Assembly (NCBI GenBank): GCA_002358345.1
Contig: DEOR01000065.1
Span: forward strand, 44,597-108,596
DNA: 64,000 nucleotides
From: Proteobacteria bacterium UBA3413
GTDB lineage: Bacteria > Pseudomonadota > Gammaproteobacteria > Magnimaribacterales > D2472
Direction: 5' to 3'
Shown here: positions 8,021-15,928 of the stretch, piece after piece
How positions within the stretch are numbered: position 1 is the first letter of the stretch
Layout of the letters: every line of letters begins with the position of its first letter
Position numbers and translations under genes: made by a program
Notes under the pieces: generated by a model
What the model was told of the DNA's origin: nothing
The model's database searches: none
What the model saw: only the letters and a program-made list of their open reading frames with translations

Positions 8021-9202
8021 ATGTCAAACAACAATGCATATATAGTTTCAGCAGTCAGAACTGCTGGCGGTAAAAAGAATGGTAGCCTCAGTCAATGGCA
8101 CCCAGCTGATTTGGGAGCGAAAGTCCTAGACGAGCTTGTGTTGCAAACTGGCATTGATCCTGCCCTGATCGATGATGTAATTTTTGGTTGCGTAGATCAA
8201 GTGGGTGCTCAATCCGGTAATGTCGCAAGAAATGCAGTTCTTGCATCAAGTTTACCTGAATCAGTGCCAGGCACTTCTGTTGACAGACAATGCGGATCCT
8301 CGCAGCAAGCCATTCATTTTGCAATCCAAGCTGTTATGTCTGGAACTCAAGATGTTGTAATAGGTGGTGGCGTAGAAATTATGTCCATGGTGCCAATAGG
8401 TGCGAGTATCAAAGATGGCTATGAAGCAGGGCATGGCCTACCTTTTGACTCAGTAGGCATGAAGGCTAGATATCCAGGAGTTTACTTTTCACAATTCACG
8501 GGTGCAGAAATGATGGCCAAAAAATGGAATTTATCCCGAGAAGATCTAGATAATTTTGCATTCAGTAGCCATCAAAAAGCCATTGCTGCAGTTCATGGGA
8601 AGTATTTTGATAGAGAGATTCTTCCGGTTCAAGCCAAAAATGCTGAAGGTAAAACCGATATGATATTTTTGGATGAAGGTATTCGCTATGATGCTAGCCT
8701 AGAGGCTTTAGCTGGCTTAAAAACTGTTACTGAGGGCGGAGTTATTACCGCTGGAAATGCAAGTCAGATTACCGACGGCGCAGCTGCAGTTATGGTATGT
8801 AACGACGCAGGTCTCAAAAAAATTAAAACTGACCCGCGCGCAAGAATTGTTGCAATAAGCGTTGTGGGTGATGACCCTATCATGATGCTTGGCGCTCCCA
8901 TTCCAGCGTCTCATAAAGTCCTAAAAGCAGCTGGTTTAAATATTAACGATATAGATCTTTATGAGATCAATGAGGCTTTTGCTCCGGTTCCCTTGTCTTG
9001 GGCAATTGACTTAAAAGCTGATAAAGATAAATTAAATGTTAACGGAGGAGCAATGGCGTTGGGCCATCCCTTGGGAGCAACAGGCGCTAAATTAATGACG
9101 ACACTACTTCATGAGCTGGAGCGCAGAGATGGAAAATATGGCTTGCAAGCTATCTGTGAAGGTGGCGGTACAGCGAATGCTACAATCATAGAGCGACTTT
9201 AA
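8021..9202 (+). CDS. Acetyl-CoA C-acyltransferase (thiolase)
   Basis: A 393-residue thiolase-family enzyme that either splits 3-ketoacyl-CoA in fatty-acid or sterol side-chain breakdown or condenses two acetyl-CoA. The catalytic triad is visible: Cys91 in VDRQCGSSQQA, His349 in ALGHPLGATGA and Cys379 in AICEGGGTANA. The segment NEAFAPV near residue 320 is also typical. It stands alone between recA and the reverse-strand proS, with an AAGGGA ribosome-binding site. The sequence resembles the thiolases annotated as acetyl-CoA acetyltransferase in lipid-degrading marine bacteria and actinobacterial steroid genes; the chain-length preference cannot be read from sequence. It may serve the acyl-CoA synthetases at 53063-56265. 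Confidence 0.9.
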   Translation: MSNNNAYIVSAVRTAGGKKNGSLSQWHPADLGAKVLDELVLQTGIDPALIDDVIFGCVDQVGAQSGNVARNAVLASSLPESVPGTSVDRQCGSSQQAIHFAIQAVMSGTQDVVIGGGVEIMSMVPIGASIKDGYEAGHGLPFDSVGMKARYPGVYFSQFTGAEMMAKKWNLSREDLDNFAFSSHQKAIAAVHGKYFDREILPVQAKNAEGKTDMIFLDEGIRYDASLEALAGLKTVTEGGVITAGNASQITDGAAAVMVCNDAGLKKIKTDPRARIVAISVVGDDPIMMLGAPIPASHKVLKAAGLNINDIDLYEINEAFAPVPLSWAIDLKADKDKLNVNGGAMALGHPLGATGAKLMTTLLHELERRDGKYGLQAICEGGGTANATIIERL

Positions 9203-9205
9203 GTA

Positions 9206-10483
9206 TTATTTTTTAAAGCGATCAAAGATTGTTGAAAGTTCAGCAATCTGACTGACTGTGCTTTTACCATTCCTATGCTTGAGCTCTATTTCACCGTTTT
9301 CTAGATACTTATTTCCTATAATGATATTTATAGGAATGCCTATCAATTCAGCATCTTTTATTTTGGTGCCATAGCCATCCTTCCTATCATCCACGATGAC
9401 CTTGTACCCTATTGATTTAAGTGTTGCACACAGTTCATTGGCTGCATCAGCAATCTTTATCTCTTTTGTATAGCCTATAGCAACAATATTTACTTCAAAC
9501 GGAGCAATAGATTCAGGCCAAATAATACCTTGATCATCATGGTGTTGCTCTATAGCTGCCGCAACGAGTCGAGAGACCCCGATACCATAACAACCCATAA
9601 AAAGATCTACTGCGCGTCCCTCTTGGCTTTGCACATTAACCTGCATTGCTTCTGTGTACACTTTTCCCAATTGAAATATATGCCCAACTTCAATACCTTT
9701 TTTTATCACGATTTTACCATTTCCATCCGGGGAAGGCTGACCCTCTAAGGAGTTAATATCTTCACCTTCTTTCAAGAGTAACTCTGTATTGATGGCAAAT
9801 TCAGAAGCATCGCTAATCGCAATAGTGTCTTCACCATTTTCTGCTAAGACATGAAACTCCTCAGATACTTCGCCACCTATCGCCCCAGAGTCTGCTTGAA
9901 CAATTTTATACTCCAATCCAATTCTTTCTAGAATCTTTTTATAAGTATTGCGCATAGTTAGATAAGTATCTTGCAAGGACTCTTCATCTAAATTGAAGCT
10001 ATAAGCATCTTTCATTAAAAATTCTCTGCCCCTCATGACCCCATATCTTGGCCTAATTTCATCTCTAAATTTTGTTTGAATTTGATAAATATTTAGCGGC
10101 AGTTCTTTATAACTTTTAACATTATTTCGAATTAAATCAGTTATCACCTCTTCATGAGTAGGGCCTAAACAAAATTCTCTATCGTGCCTATCTTTTATTC
10201 TTAATAGTTCTGAACCCATTTTATCCCAGCGTTTAGTTTCCTCCCAAAGCTCTTTGGGTTGCACCATTGGCATTAAAACTTCTTGAGCACCGGATGCATT
10301 CATTTCCTCTCTTACAATATTCTCAATATTCCTAAGGACCATCAAGCCTAAAGGTAGCCAAGTATAAATTCCCGATGCAACCTTTCTAATCATTCCTGCT
10401 CGGAGCATTAATTGATGGCTGATAACTTCTGCATCTTGAGGTGAATCCTTTAGAGTCGGGATAAAAATTTTAGACCAAAACAT
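9206..10483 (-). CDS. proS: Prolyl-tRNA synthetase lacking the INS editing domain
   Basis: This class II synthetase attaches proline to tRNA-Pro. It has motif 1/2 features (RAGMIRKVASGIYTWLPLG, motif 2 KFRDEIRPRYGVMRGREFLMKDAYSF), motif 3 (MGCYGIGVSRLVAAAIEQ) and a C-terminal anticodon-binding domain starting near residue 330. The length is 425 residues, against about 570 in typical gammaproteobacterial ProS. The difference is a missing insertion: between AISDASEFA (about residue 225) and VGHIFQLGKVYTEAM (about 268), where the roughly 180-residue INS domain normally removes mischarged Ala-tRNA-Pro, only about 40 residues remain. This resembles the short alphaproteobacterial/mitochondrial form. 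It converges with the thiolase, 3 bases apart. Confidence 0.94.
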   Translation of the reverse strand: MFWSKIFIPTLKDSPQDAEVISHQLMLRAGMIRKVASGIYTWLPLGLMVLRNIENIVREEMNASGAQEVLMPMVQPKELWEETKRWDKMGSELLRIKDRHDREFCLGPTHEEVITDLIRNNVKSYKELPLNIYQIQTKFRDEIRPRYGVMRGREFLMKDAYSFNLDEESLQDTYLTMRNTYKKILERIGLEYKIVQADSGAIGGEVSEEFHVLAENGEDTIAISDASEFAINTELLLKEGEDINSLEGQPSPDGNGKIVIKKGIEVGHIFQLGKVYTEAMQVNVQSQEGRAVDLFMGCYGIGVSRLVAAAIEQHHDDQGIIWPESIAPFEVNIVAIGYTKEIKIADAANELCATLKSIGYKVIVDDRKDGYGTKIKDAELIGIPINIIIGNKYLENGEIELKHRNGKSTVSQIAELSTIFDRFKK

Positions 10484-10536
10484 TTTTATATTTGAAAATT
10501 TATTTAGTTTATAATTTTATATTTTTTTGGACACTT

Positions 10537-10848
10537 ATGCCGATTTATGATTACAAATGCTCAAATTGTGAGCATCAATTTGAACTAATCCAGAAATTTT
10601 CTGCTCAGCCTGCAGAAATTTGCCCTGAATGCGGTAAAAAATCTATTCACAAATTAGTTTCTGCACCATCTTTTAGGTTAAAAGGCGGAGGCTGGTATGA
10701 AACAGATTTTAAAACCGGAGCTAAAAAGAATATAGTAGACACTAAAGATGGCAAGTCTAACGAAACTAAAGAAACCAAATCTAAGGAACCTAAAGAAACT
10801 AAAAAAACTACTGACACATCAACTAAGAGCCTAAGTACCGAAAAATAA
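10537..10848 (+). CDS. FmdB-family putative regulatory zinc-ribbon protein
   Basis: A 103-residue protein starting [21 protein letters not shown]. Two CxxC pairs, YKCSNCEH and EICPECGKK, form the zinc ribbon of the FmdB/CxxC_CxxC_SSSS family, and a conserved serine-containing segment ([19 protein letters not shown]) follows. The last 35 residues are low-complexity Lys, Glu and Thr (repeats of KETK and KEPK). The family was named for a regulator of formamidase but its general function is not known. The ATG at 10537 gives the canonical N-terminus; an in-frame upstream ATG (10492) would add 15 unrelated hydrophobic residues. It precedes aspS, as in Pseudomonas. Confidence 0.85.
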   Translation: MPIYDYKCSNCEHQFELIQKFSAQPAEICPECGKKSIHKLVSAPSFRLKGGGWYETDFKTGAKKNIVDTKDGKSNETKETKSKEPKETKKTTDTSTKSLSTEK

Positions 10849-10868
10849 ATTTTAAAAGAGAGTTAAAA

Positions 10869-12641
10869 ATGCGATCACACCATTGCGGAGACATCAATAG
10901 TTCAGACATTGGAAAGGATATTGAGATATCAGGCTGGGTCCACAAAAGAAGGGATCATGGGGGCGTAATATTTTTAGATGTTAGGGATCTACATGGTATT
11001 GTTCAGGTGGTATGCAATCCAGATCACCCCAATACCTTTGACCTGGCAGACTCTTGCAGAAGTGAGTTTGTTATTAACATCAAAGGCTTGGTTAGAGCAA
11101 GGATAGAAGGCGCCATTAATTCAAAGATGGCAACAGGTGAGGTTGAAATAGAAGCAAAAGATCTAGTGATTTTTAGCAAAGCAGTAACTCCGAAATTTCC
11201 TCTTGACGACTACCAAGAGGTTAATGAAGATATTAGGCTGAAGAATAGATTTCTTGACTTAAGGCGACCAGAGGTTAGCGGTCGATTGCTCAAGAGATCG
11301 AAGATCACCTCAAGAATTAGATCTGTCTTGGAAGGTAATAACTTTCATGAAATTGAAACCCCTATTTTAACCAGAGCAACCCCTGAAGGTGCGCGTGACT
11401 ACCTTGTTCCAAGTAGAGTTCATCCTGGTGAGTTTTTTGCTTTACCCCAGTCCCCTCAGCTTTTTAAGCAGCTATTAATGGTGGGTGGATTAGATAAGTA
11501 CTATCAAATTGCAAGATGCTTTAGGGATGAAGATCTGCGTGCCGACAGACAGCCTGAATTCACACAAGTAGATATCGAAGCATCTTTCGTAACAACCGAA
11601 GATATTATAAACCTAGCGGAGCAGATGATTTCTACACTGCTGTCAGAATTCACTAATTACACAATCGGAGAAATTCCACGCATTACCTATAAAGAAGCTA
11701 TCGCCCACTACGGGTGCGATAAACCGGATTTAAGAATCCCTTTGCAACTTAAAGATATTTCAGAGCTGGTAAAAAATGAGGAGTTCAAAGTATTTTCTGG
11801 TCCTGCAAATGATCCAGCCTCAAGGGTTGTTGCATTAAGAGTACCAAAAGCCTCAGGTTTAACGAGAAAGAATATTGATGAATACACTGATTTTGTTGGG
11901 AAATTAGGAGCTAAGGGGCTTGCATATATTAAGGTGGTAGCTCTTGGAGAGGAAAATGGCCTTCAGTCACCAATTTTAAAGTTTCTTCAGCAAGAAACTA
12001 TTGACGCTATTACCTCTGGGCTGCAGGTAGAAAATGATGACATCATTTTCTTTGGTGCAGGAAACGCAAATACCGTTAATTTATCAATGAGCTCTTTAAT
12101 TAAGAAGCTTGGAGAAGAGTTAGATTTAATAACCTGTGAATGGGCGCCATGTTGGATAGTAGATTTTCCAATGTTCGAAAGAACAAAGGAGAATCAATTG
12201 ACCTCACTACATCATCCTTTTACCCTTCCCGCAGTATCAGCCGAAGAACTTCGCTCTAATCCTGACGAGGCATTAGCCTGCGCATATGATTTTGTTTTAA
12301 ATGGCTATGAGTTAGGAGGAGGCTCCCTTAGAGTCTTTGATCCAATTATGCAAAGTGAGATATTTAGTATTCTGGGCATTTCACCCGATGAAGCCGAAGA
12401 GAAGTTTGGGTTTTTATTATCAGCATTATCGTCAGGCTGCCCGCCTCATGGCGGAATTGCTTTCGGGCTAGATCGAATAGTTATGCTGCTATCAGGAACA
12501 ACGAATATTAGAGATGTAATCGCCTTTCCTAAGACGCAAAGCGCTTCATGTTTGCTTACAGATGCACCCGGGGAAGTGACAGCAGAGCAATTAGAAGAGC
12601 TGCACATTAAATTAACTATAGACAAAGAAGATAAGGAATAA
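10869..12641 (+). CDS. aspS: Aspartyl-tRNA synthetase
   Basis: A 590-residue class IIb synthetase. The N-terminal OB-fold (residues about 1-105) recognises the anticodon ([21 protein letters not shown]). The catalytic core includes [34 protein letters not shown], motif 2 [17 protein letters not shown] and motif 3 [17 protein letters not shown] insertion domain lies at about residues 290-420, as in bacterial AspRS. The RBS AAGAGAG precedes the ATG. It is cotranscribed with yebC 3 bases downstream, the standard gammaproteobacterial order. Confidence 0.97.
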   Translation: MRSHHCGDINSSDIGKDIEISGWVHKRRDHGGVIFLDVRDLHGIVQVVCNPDHPNTFDLADSCRSEFVINIKGLVRARIEGAINSKMATGEVEIEAKDLVIFSKAVTPKFPLDDYQEVNEDIRLKNRFLDLRRPEVSGRLLKRSKITSRIRSVLEGNNFHEIETPILTRATPEGARDYLVPSRVHPGEFFALPQSPQLFKQLLMVGGLDKYYQIARCFRDEDLRADRQPEFTQVDIEASFVTTEDIINLAEQMISTLLSEFTNYTIGEIPRITYKEAIAHYGCDKPDLRIPLQLKDISELVKNEEFKVFSGPANDPASRVVALRVPKASGLTRKNIDEYTDFVGKLGAKGLAYIKVVALGEENGLQSPILKFLQQETIDAITSGLQVENDDIIFFGAGNANTVNLSMSSLIKKLGEELDLITCEWAPCWIVDFPMFERTKENQLTSLHHPFTLPAVSAEELRSNPDEALACAYDFVLNGYELGGGSLRVFDPIMQSEIFSILGISPDEAEEKFGFLLSALSSGCPPHGGIAFGLDRIVMLLSGTTNIRDVIAFPKTQSASCLLTDAPGEVTAEQLEELHIKLTIDKEDKE

Positions 12642-12644
12642 ACC

Positions 12645-13382
12645 ATGGCAGGGCATTCCAAATGGGCGAATATAAAGCATAGAAAGGCTAGGCAAGATGC
12701 CTCAAGAGGTAAGATTTGGACAAAAGTAATTAGAGAGATCACAGTAGCAGCAAAGGGGGGGGCTGATCCAGATGATAACCCTAGGCTAAGACTGGCCTTG
12801 GACAAGGCTAATGCATCTAACATGCCTAAAGATACAATTAAGCGAGCGATTCAAAAGGGCTCGGGCACAGGTGAAATGGGCATCATTGAAGAGCTCACCT
12901 TCGAGGGTTATGGCCCCAATGGCGTAGCTATTTTAGTTGAAACTATGACTGATAATCGCAATAGAACTGTTGCAGATGTTCGACATGCTTTTTCTAAGTT
13001 TGGCGGTAATATGGGTACAGATGGCTCGGTTGCGTATCTTTTCAATAAGCTTGGAATTATTCAGGTTGCTTCTTCCTATGAAGAAGATTCAATTATGGAG
13101 ATTGCTTTGGATGCTGGTGCAGATGATTTTATTGTGGCAGATGAGTTTTTTGAAATCATAACAAGTCCAGTCAATTTATCTTCAGTCTTAGAGGCTTTAC
13201 ACTTGCAAGAGATTGCAACACTGGATGCTGAGATCACCATGAGAGCAGAGACTTTAGTGCACCTTGATCAAGAAACATCTGAGAAGGTGTTGAAGATTAT
13301 GAACTTCATGGATGACCTAGATGATGTTCAAGAAGTGCATACAAATGCTGAATTTCCCGATGACTTTGAGGAAGAAGCTTAA
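12645..13382 (+). CDS. yebC: YebC/PmpR family protein
   Basis: The 245-residue protein begins MAGHSKWANIKHRK, the signature of the YebC/PmpR (TACO1) family, followed by FEGYGPNGVAILVETMTDNRNRTV and the FSKFGGNMGTDGSVAYLF segment. Members have been described as transcriptional regulators and, more recently, as factors that relieve ribosome stalling at proline stretches; which applies here is not shown by the sequence. In most gammaproteobacteria yebC is followed by ruvC-ruvA-ruvB. Here the next gene, 2 bases downstream, is a small PDDEXK nuclease instead. Confidence 0.95.
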   Translation: MAGHSKWANIKHRKARQDASRGKIWTKVIREITVAAKGGADPDDNPRLRLALDKANASNMPKDTIKRAIQKGSGTGEMGIIEELTFEGYGPNGVAILVETMTDNRNRTVADVRHAFSKFGGNMGTDGSVAYLFNKLGIIQVASSYEEDSIMEIALDAGADDFIVADEFFEIITSPVNLSSVLEALHLQEIATLDAEITMRAETLVHLDQETSEKVLKIMNFMDDLDDVQEVHTNAEFPDDFEEEA

Positions 13383-13384
13383 TT

Positions 13385-13807
13385 ATGGCTATTAACTCAA
13401 GAACAAAAGGGGCTAATTTTGAAAGAGAGATTGGCAACTTATTAGTTCAAGAGCTCCATTTAAGCCAGCCTGTTAAAAGAATTTTAGAGCAAACACGAAC
13501 CAAAGAATTACCTGATTTAAAACTAGGCCGTTGGTGTATTGAATGCAAAAGATATGGCGATGGCGCAGAGCCTTCGGCTGAATGGTGGGAGCAGGTTTTA
13601 GCTGCAACTCAAGCTGGAGAATTTCCAGCTCTAGTTTATAAATTTAATCGTAGGCCTATTAAAGTAAGGATTTTAGCTGGATCAATAGTTCCAGAGTTAG
13701 ATTTCTCACCTATGACCATTGATTTAATGTGGGAAGATTTTGTTGAAATTCTTCGCTATCTCTTTCAGGTAGATATTGAGCAGCATGAAGCCTCAGTTCA
13801 AGTGTAA
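13385..13807 (+). CDS. Small PDDEXK-type nuclease, putative Holliday-junction resolvase
   Basis: The 140-residue protein starts MAINSRTKGANFEREIGNLL and shows the spaced acidic pattern of PDDEXK nucleases: a helix with Glu13/Glu15, PDL with Asp44, and IECKR with Glu53 and Lys55, followed by a WWEQV helix and a strand of the form PALVYKFNRRPIKVRI. This layout resembles the archaeal Hjc and phage-type resolvase-like nucleases. It occupies the exact position of ruvCAB between yebC and ybgC, overlapping ybgC by 23 bases. The resolvase role is inferred from fold type and position, not shown. Alternatives are a restriction-type or repair endonuclease. Base composition is like its neighbours. Confidence 0.72.
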   Translation: MAINSRTKGANFEREIGNLLVQELHLSQPVKRILEQTRTKELPDLKLGRWCIECKRYGDGAEPSAEWWEQVLAATQAGEFPALVYKFNRRPIKVRILAGSIVPELDFSPMTIDLMWEDFVEILRYLFQVDIEQHEASVQV

Positions 13808-14195
13808 CGATCTATTCTGCAAGGTACATGTAGAAGATACTGATTTTCAAGGCGTGGTTTATCATGCCAATTATTTGAAATATTTCGAGAGAGCCCGATC
13901 AGAGTTCTTAATAGAGCATGAGATTTCTCAGGCTCAAGCTTTGCAGGCCCAAGAATCCTTCATTGTAAAAAAACTAGATGTAGAGTTTTTCTATCCAGCA
14001 GTGCTAGATGATAATCTGATTATTTATTCAACAGCTGTGCTTTTGAGCAAAGCGCGCATGCACTTCCTGCAATCAGTCCGCACCCAAAAAAATGATATAC
14101 TCATTGTTAATGGAGTTGTTGAAGTTTGTTATTTTGATGCTGCTAAGAGCAAGCCAAAAGCATTCCCTAAGAATTTATTAGCACTATTTGAGTAA
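13785..14195 (+). CDS. ybgC: Tol-Pal-associated acyl-CoA thioesterase YbgC
   Basis: A 136-residue hot-dog-fold thioesterase that hydrolyses acyl-CoA and associates with phospholipid synthesis enzymes at the inner membrane. The diagnostic motif is VEDTDFQGVVYHANYLKYFERARSEFL, in which Asp in the DTD segment is catalytic. A second conserved part, FIVKKLDVEFFYPAVLDD, follows. ATG 13785 is chosen over TTG 13776. It leads the tol-pal operon as in E. coli and Pseudomonas, and tolQ starts 5 bases after its stop. Confidence 0.94.
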   Translation: MKPQFKCNDLFCKVHVEDTDFQGVVYHANYLKYFERARSEFLIEHEISQAQALQAQESFIVKKLDVEFFYPAVLDDNLIIYSTAVLLSKARMHFLQSVRTQKNDILIVNGVVEVCYFDAAKSKPKAFPKNLLALFE

Positions 14196-14200
14196 ATAAT

Positions 14201-14881
14201 ATGGATAATTTTTCAATCATAGATTTATTCTTGCAGGCTAGCTTGATTGTTCAGCTGGTCATGGTAATTTTATTAATCGTATCAGCGCTCTCTTGGATTG
14301 TGATTTTCGAGAGATACTTTAATTTAAATAAAATTAAATTTGCTAACCGATCCTTTGAAGATGAATTTTGGTCGGGCAAAGATTTAAATGATTTATATGA
14401 GAGCATCCAAGATATCCCACGCGACCAGTTAACTGGGTCTAGGAATGTTTTCAAGCATGGTTTTAGTGAATTTCTAAGATTGGCTGATGGTCAAAAAATT
14501 ACCACAGAGGACTTAGAAAGCGTTAATCGCTCAATAAGAGTTTCCCTAGCGAGGGAAGAGGAGGGCTTGATGCATCATCTACCCTTCTTGGCTAATGTTG
14601 GATCTGTTAGCCCATACGTAGGATTATTTGGAACGGTTTGGGGTATTATCAATTCATTTCAAGGTCTCTCAGATGCTACTCAAGCGACAATCAATGCTGT
14701 TGCACCTGGTATTTCAGAAGCCCTAGTTGCCACAGCCTTAGGTTTATTTGCAGCTATCCCTGCTGTTGTAGCCTACAATCGCTTTGCCTCTGACTCTGAC
14801 TCACAACTGCAGCAATCTTCGATATTTGGAGAGGAGCTTGCTAGCATTCTTTATAGACAAACAGTGAAAGAGAAGAATTGA
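14201..14881 (+). CDS. tolQ: TolQ proton-channel subunit
   Basis: TolQ forms with TolR the proton-driven motor of the Tol-Pal system, which constricts the outer membrane during division. The 226-residue protein has three membrane segments (about residues 14-34, 130-150 and 165-190) and the MotA/TolQ/ExbB family core: LANVGSVSPYVGLFGTVWGIINSF, then ISEALVATALGLFAAIPAVVAYNRF. The TGA stop overlaps the TTG start of tolR by 3 bases. Confidence 0.96.
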   Translation: MDNFSIIDLFLQASLIVQLVMVILLIVSALSWIVIFERYFNLNKIKFANRSFEDEFWSGKDLNDLYESIQDIPRDQLTGSRNVFKHGFSEFLRLADGQKITTEDLESVNRSIRVSLAREEEGLMHHLPFLANVGSVSPYVGLFGTVWGIINSFQGLSDATQATINAVAPGISEALVATALGLFAAIPAVVAYNRFASDSDSQLQQSSIFGEELASILYRQTVKEKN

Positions 14882-15300
14882 TTTATCGTATTGGCAAAAG
14901 AAAAAAACTAAACTCAGAAATTAATGTAGTTCCATACATTGATGTAATGCTTGTGTTGTTAATTATTTTTATGGTTTTGTCACCTTTGTTAATTCAAGGC
15001 ATAGAAGTTAATTTGCCTAAAACAGATACGACTAAGATGTCTATTTCTAGTGAGCCCCTTGTTATCTCTATTGACAGTAAGGGAGAGTATTTTCTGAATT
15101 TGGGTGATGAGCAATTACCCATCTCTTTAGCAGAACTTAAAAACAAAGCTAAGGTTATTTATGAGGCAAACCCTGATATCGAGATTGTTTTTAAAAGCGA
15201 CGCCAAAGTACCATTTGATTTTGTAGCTAAAGGAATGGCAAGTATTCAAAGTTTAGGGATTGAAAAAATTGGCATTGTTACCTCTGGCTATGACAGCTAA
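14878..15300 (+). CDS. tolR: TolR
   Basis: TolR is the ExbD-like stator partner of TolQ. The 140-residue protein has the membrane segment NVVPYIDVMLVLLIIFMVL containing the proton-conducting aspartate (about residue 23), then a periplasmic domain with IEVNLPKTDT. Translation must begin at TTG 14878, overlapping the tolQ stop; there is no ATG in the N-terminal part before the membrane segment that would keep the conserved SEINVVPYID block. tolA overlaps its end by 11 bases. Confidence 0.93.
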   Translation: MIYRIGKRKKLNSEINVVPYIDVMLVLLIIFMVLSPLLIQGIEVNLPKTDTTKMSISSEPLVISIDSKGEYFLNLGDEQLPISLAELKNKAKVIYEANPDIEIVFKSDAKVPFDFVAKGMASIQSLGIEKIGIVTSGYDS

Positions 15301-15928
15301 TTTAAGATACCTTCATGCTGCATTTATTTCATTTTGTCTCCATGCTTGCATTTTTCTTTACCTCTACGGAACTTTTGATCGCAATACATCACAAGCACTA
15401 TTAATTTCAAAGCCCTTAAGGATTGAGCTTAAATTTGAGACTCCCATCATGGCCGCAGAGATCAAAGCACCAAAAATTACAGAATCTTTCGAGAGAGAAG
15501 ATCCCCAAAAGCAGACCTCCGCAGCCCCCACATTACAATTCAATGAATTGGCAGCTCCTAAGCTAGAGGAGCCCTTGCTCTACTCAAATTTTGATGCCCT
15601 CCTTGAGCAAGAGGAGGACATTTTTTTATCAGAAGAGCAAAAACAAATAAATCTTTTTGCACAAAAAATCATTAAGACGATAGAAAATGCGTGGATGAAA
15701 CCAAGAAATATCCCCGATGGCTTAATAGCTAACTTACGCCTGCACATTAAACCTACCGGACGCATCTCAAAGGTTGAGCTACTTCAGAGTAGCGGGAACA
15801 TACGATTTGATAACTCTGCATTGCAAGCAGTAAGAAGAGTAGAAACATTAAATTTTTTTAAACAGATTCCTTATACGCTGTATGAAAAAGAGTTTCAAAA
15901 AATAGCTGTTAGCTTTAACCCATCATGA
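15290..15928 (+). CDS. tolA: Short TolA-like protein
   Basis: TolA spans the periplasm and links the TolQR motor to Pal/TolB. From ATG 15290 the protein is 212 residues, about half of E. coli TolA (421). It has one N-terminal membrane segment (about residues 8-26), a middle of only about 70 residues rich in Glu and Pro that lacks the usual long Lys/Ala/Glu helix, and a C-terminal TonB/TolA-type domain from about 118 (WMKPRNIPDGLIANLRLHI, then GRISKVELLQSSGN and FDNSALQAVRR). Identification relies on the C-terminal domain and on its place between tolR and tolB. An in-frame upstream TTG at 15260 is unlikely. Confidence 0.88.
   Translation: MTANLRYLHAAFISFCLHACIFLYLYGTFDRNTSQALLISKPLRIELKFETPIMAAEIKAPKITESFEREDPQKQTSAAPTLQFNELAAPKLEEPLLYSNFDALLEQEEDIFLSEEQKQINLFAQKIIKTIENAWMKPRNIPDGLIANLRLHIKPTGRISKVELLQSSGNIRFDNSALQAVRRVETLNFFKQIPYTLYEKEFQKIAVSFNPS

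Noticed and set aside
9180..9225. Possible bidirectional terminator between the thiolase and proS (CTTTAA...TTAAAG dyad)
   Set aside because: The stem is only 6 bases and purely A/T except one pair, too weak to call.
10492..10536. Upstream ATG extension of the FmdB-family protein
   Set aside because: It adds 15 hydrophobic residues before the canonical MPIYDY start and overlaps the likely promoter region shared with proS.
12446..12823. Reverse frame spanning the aspS/yebC junction
   Set aside because: Both forward genes are firmly identified; the frame is a shadow of their codon structure.
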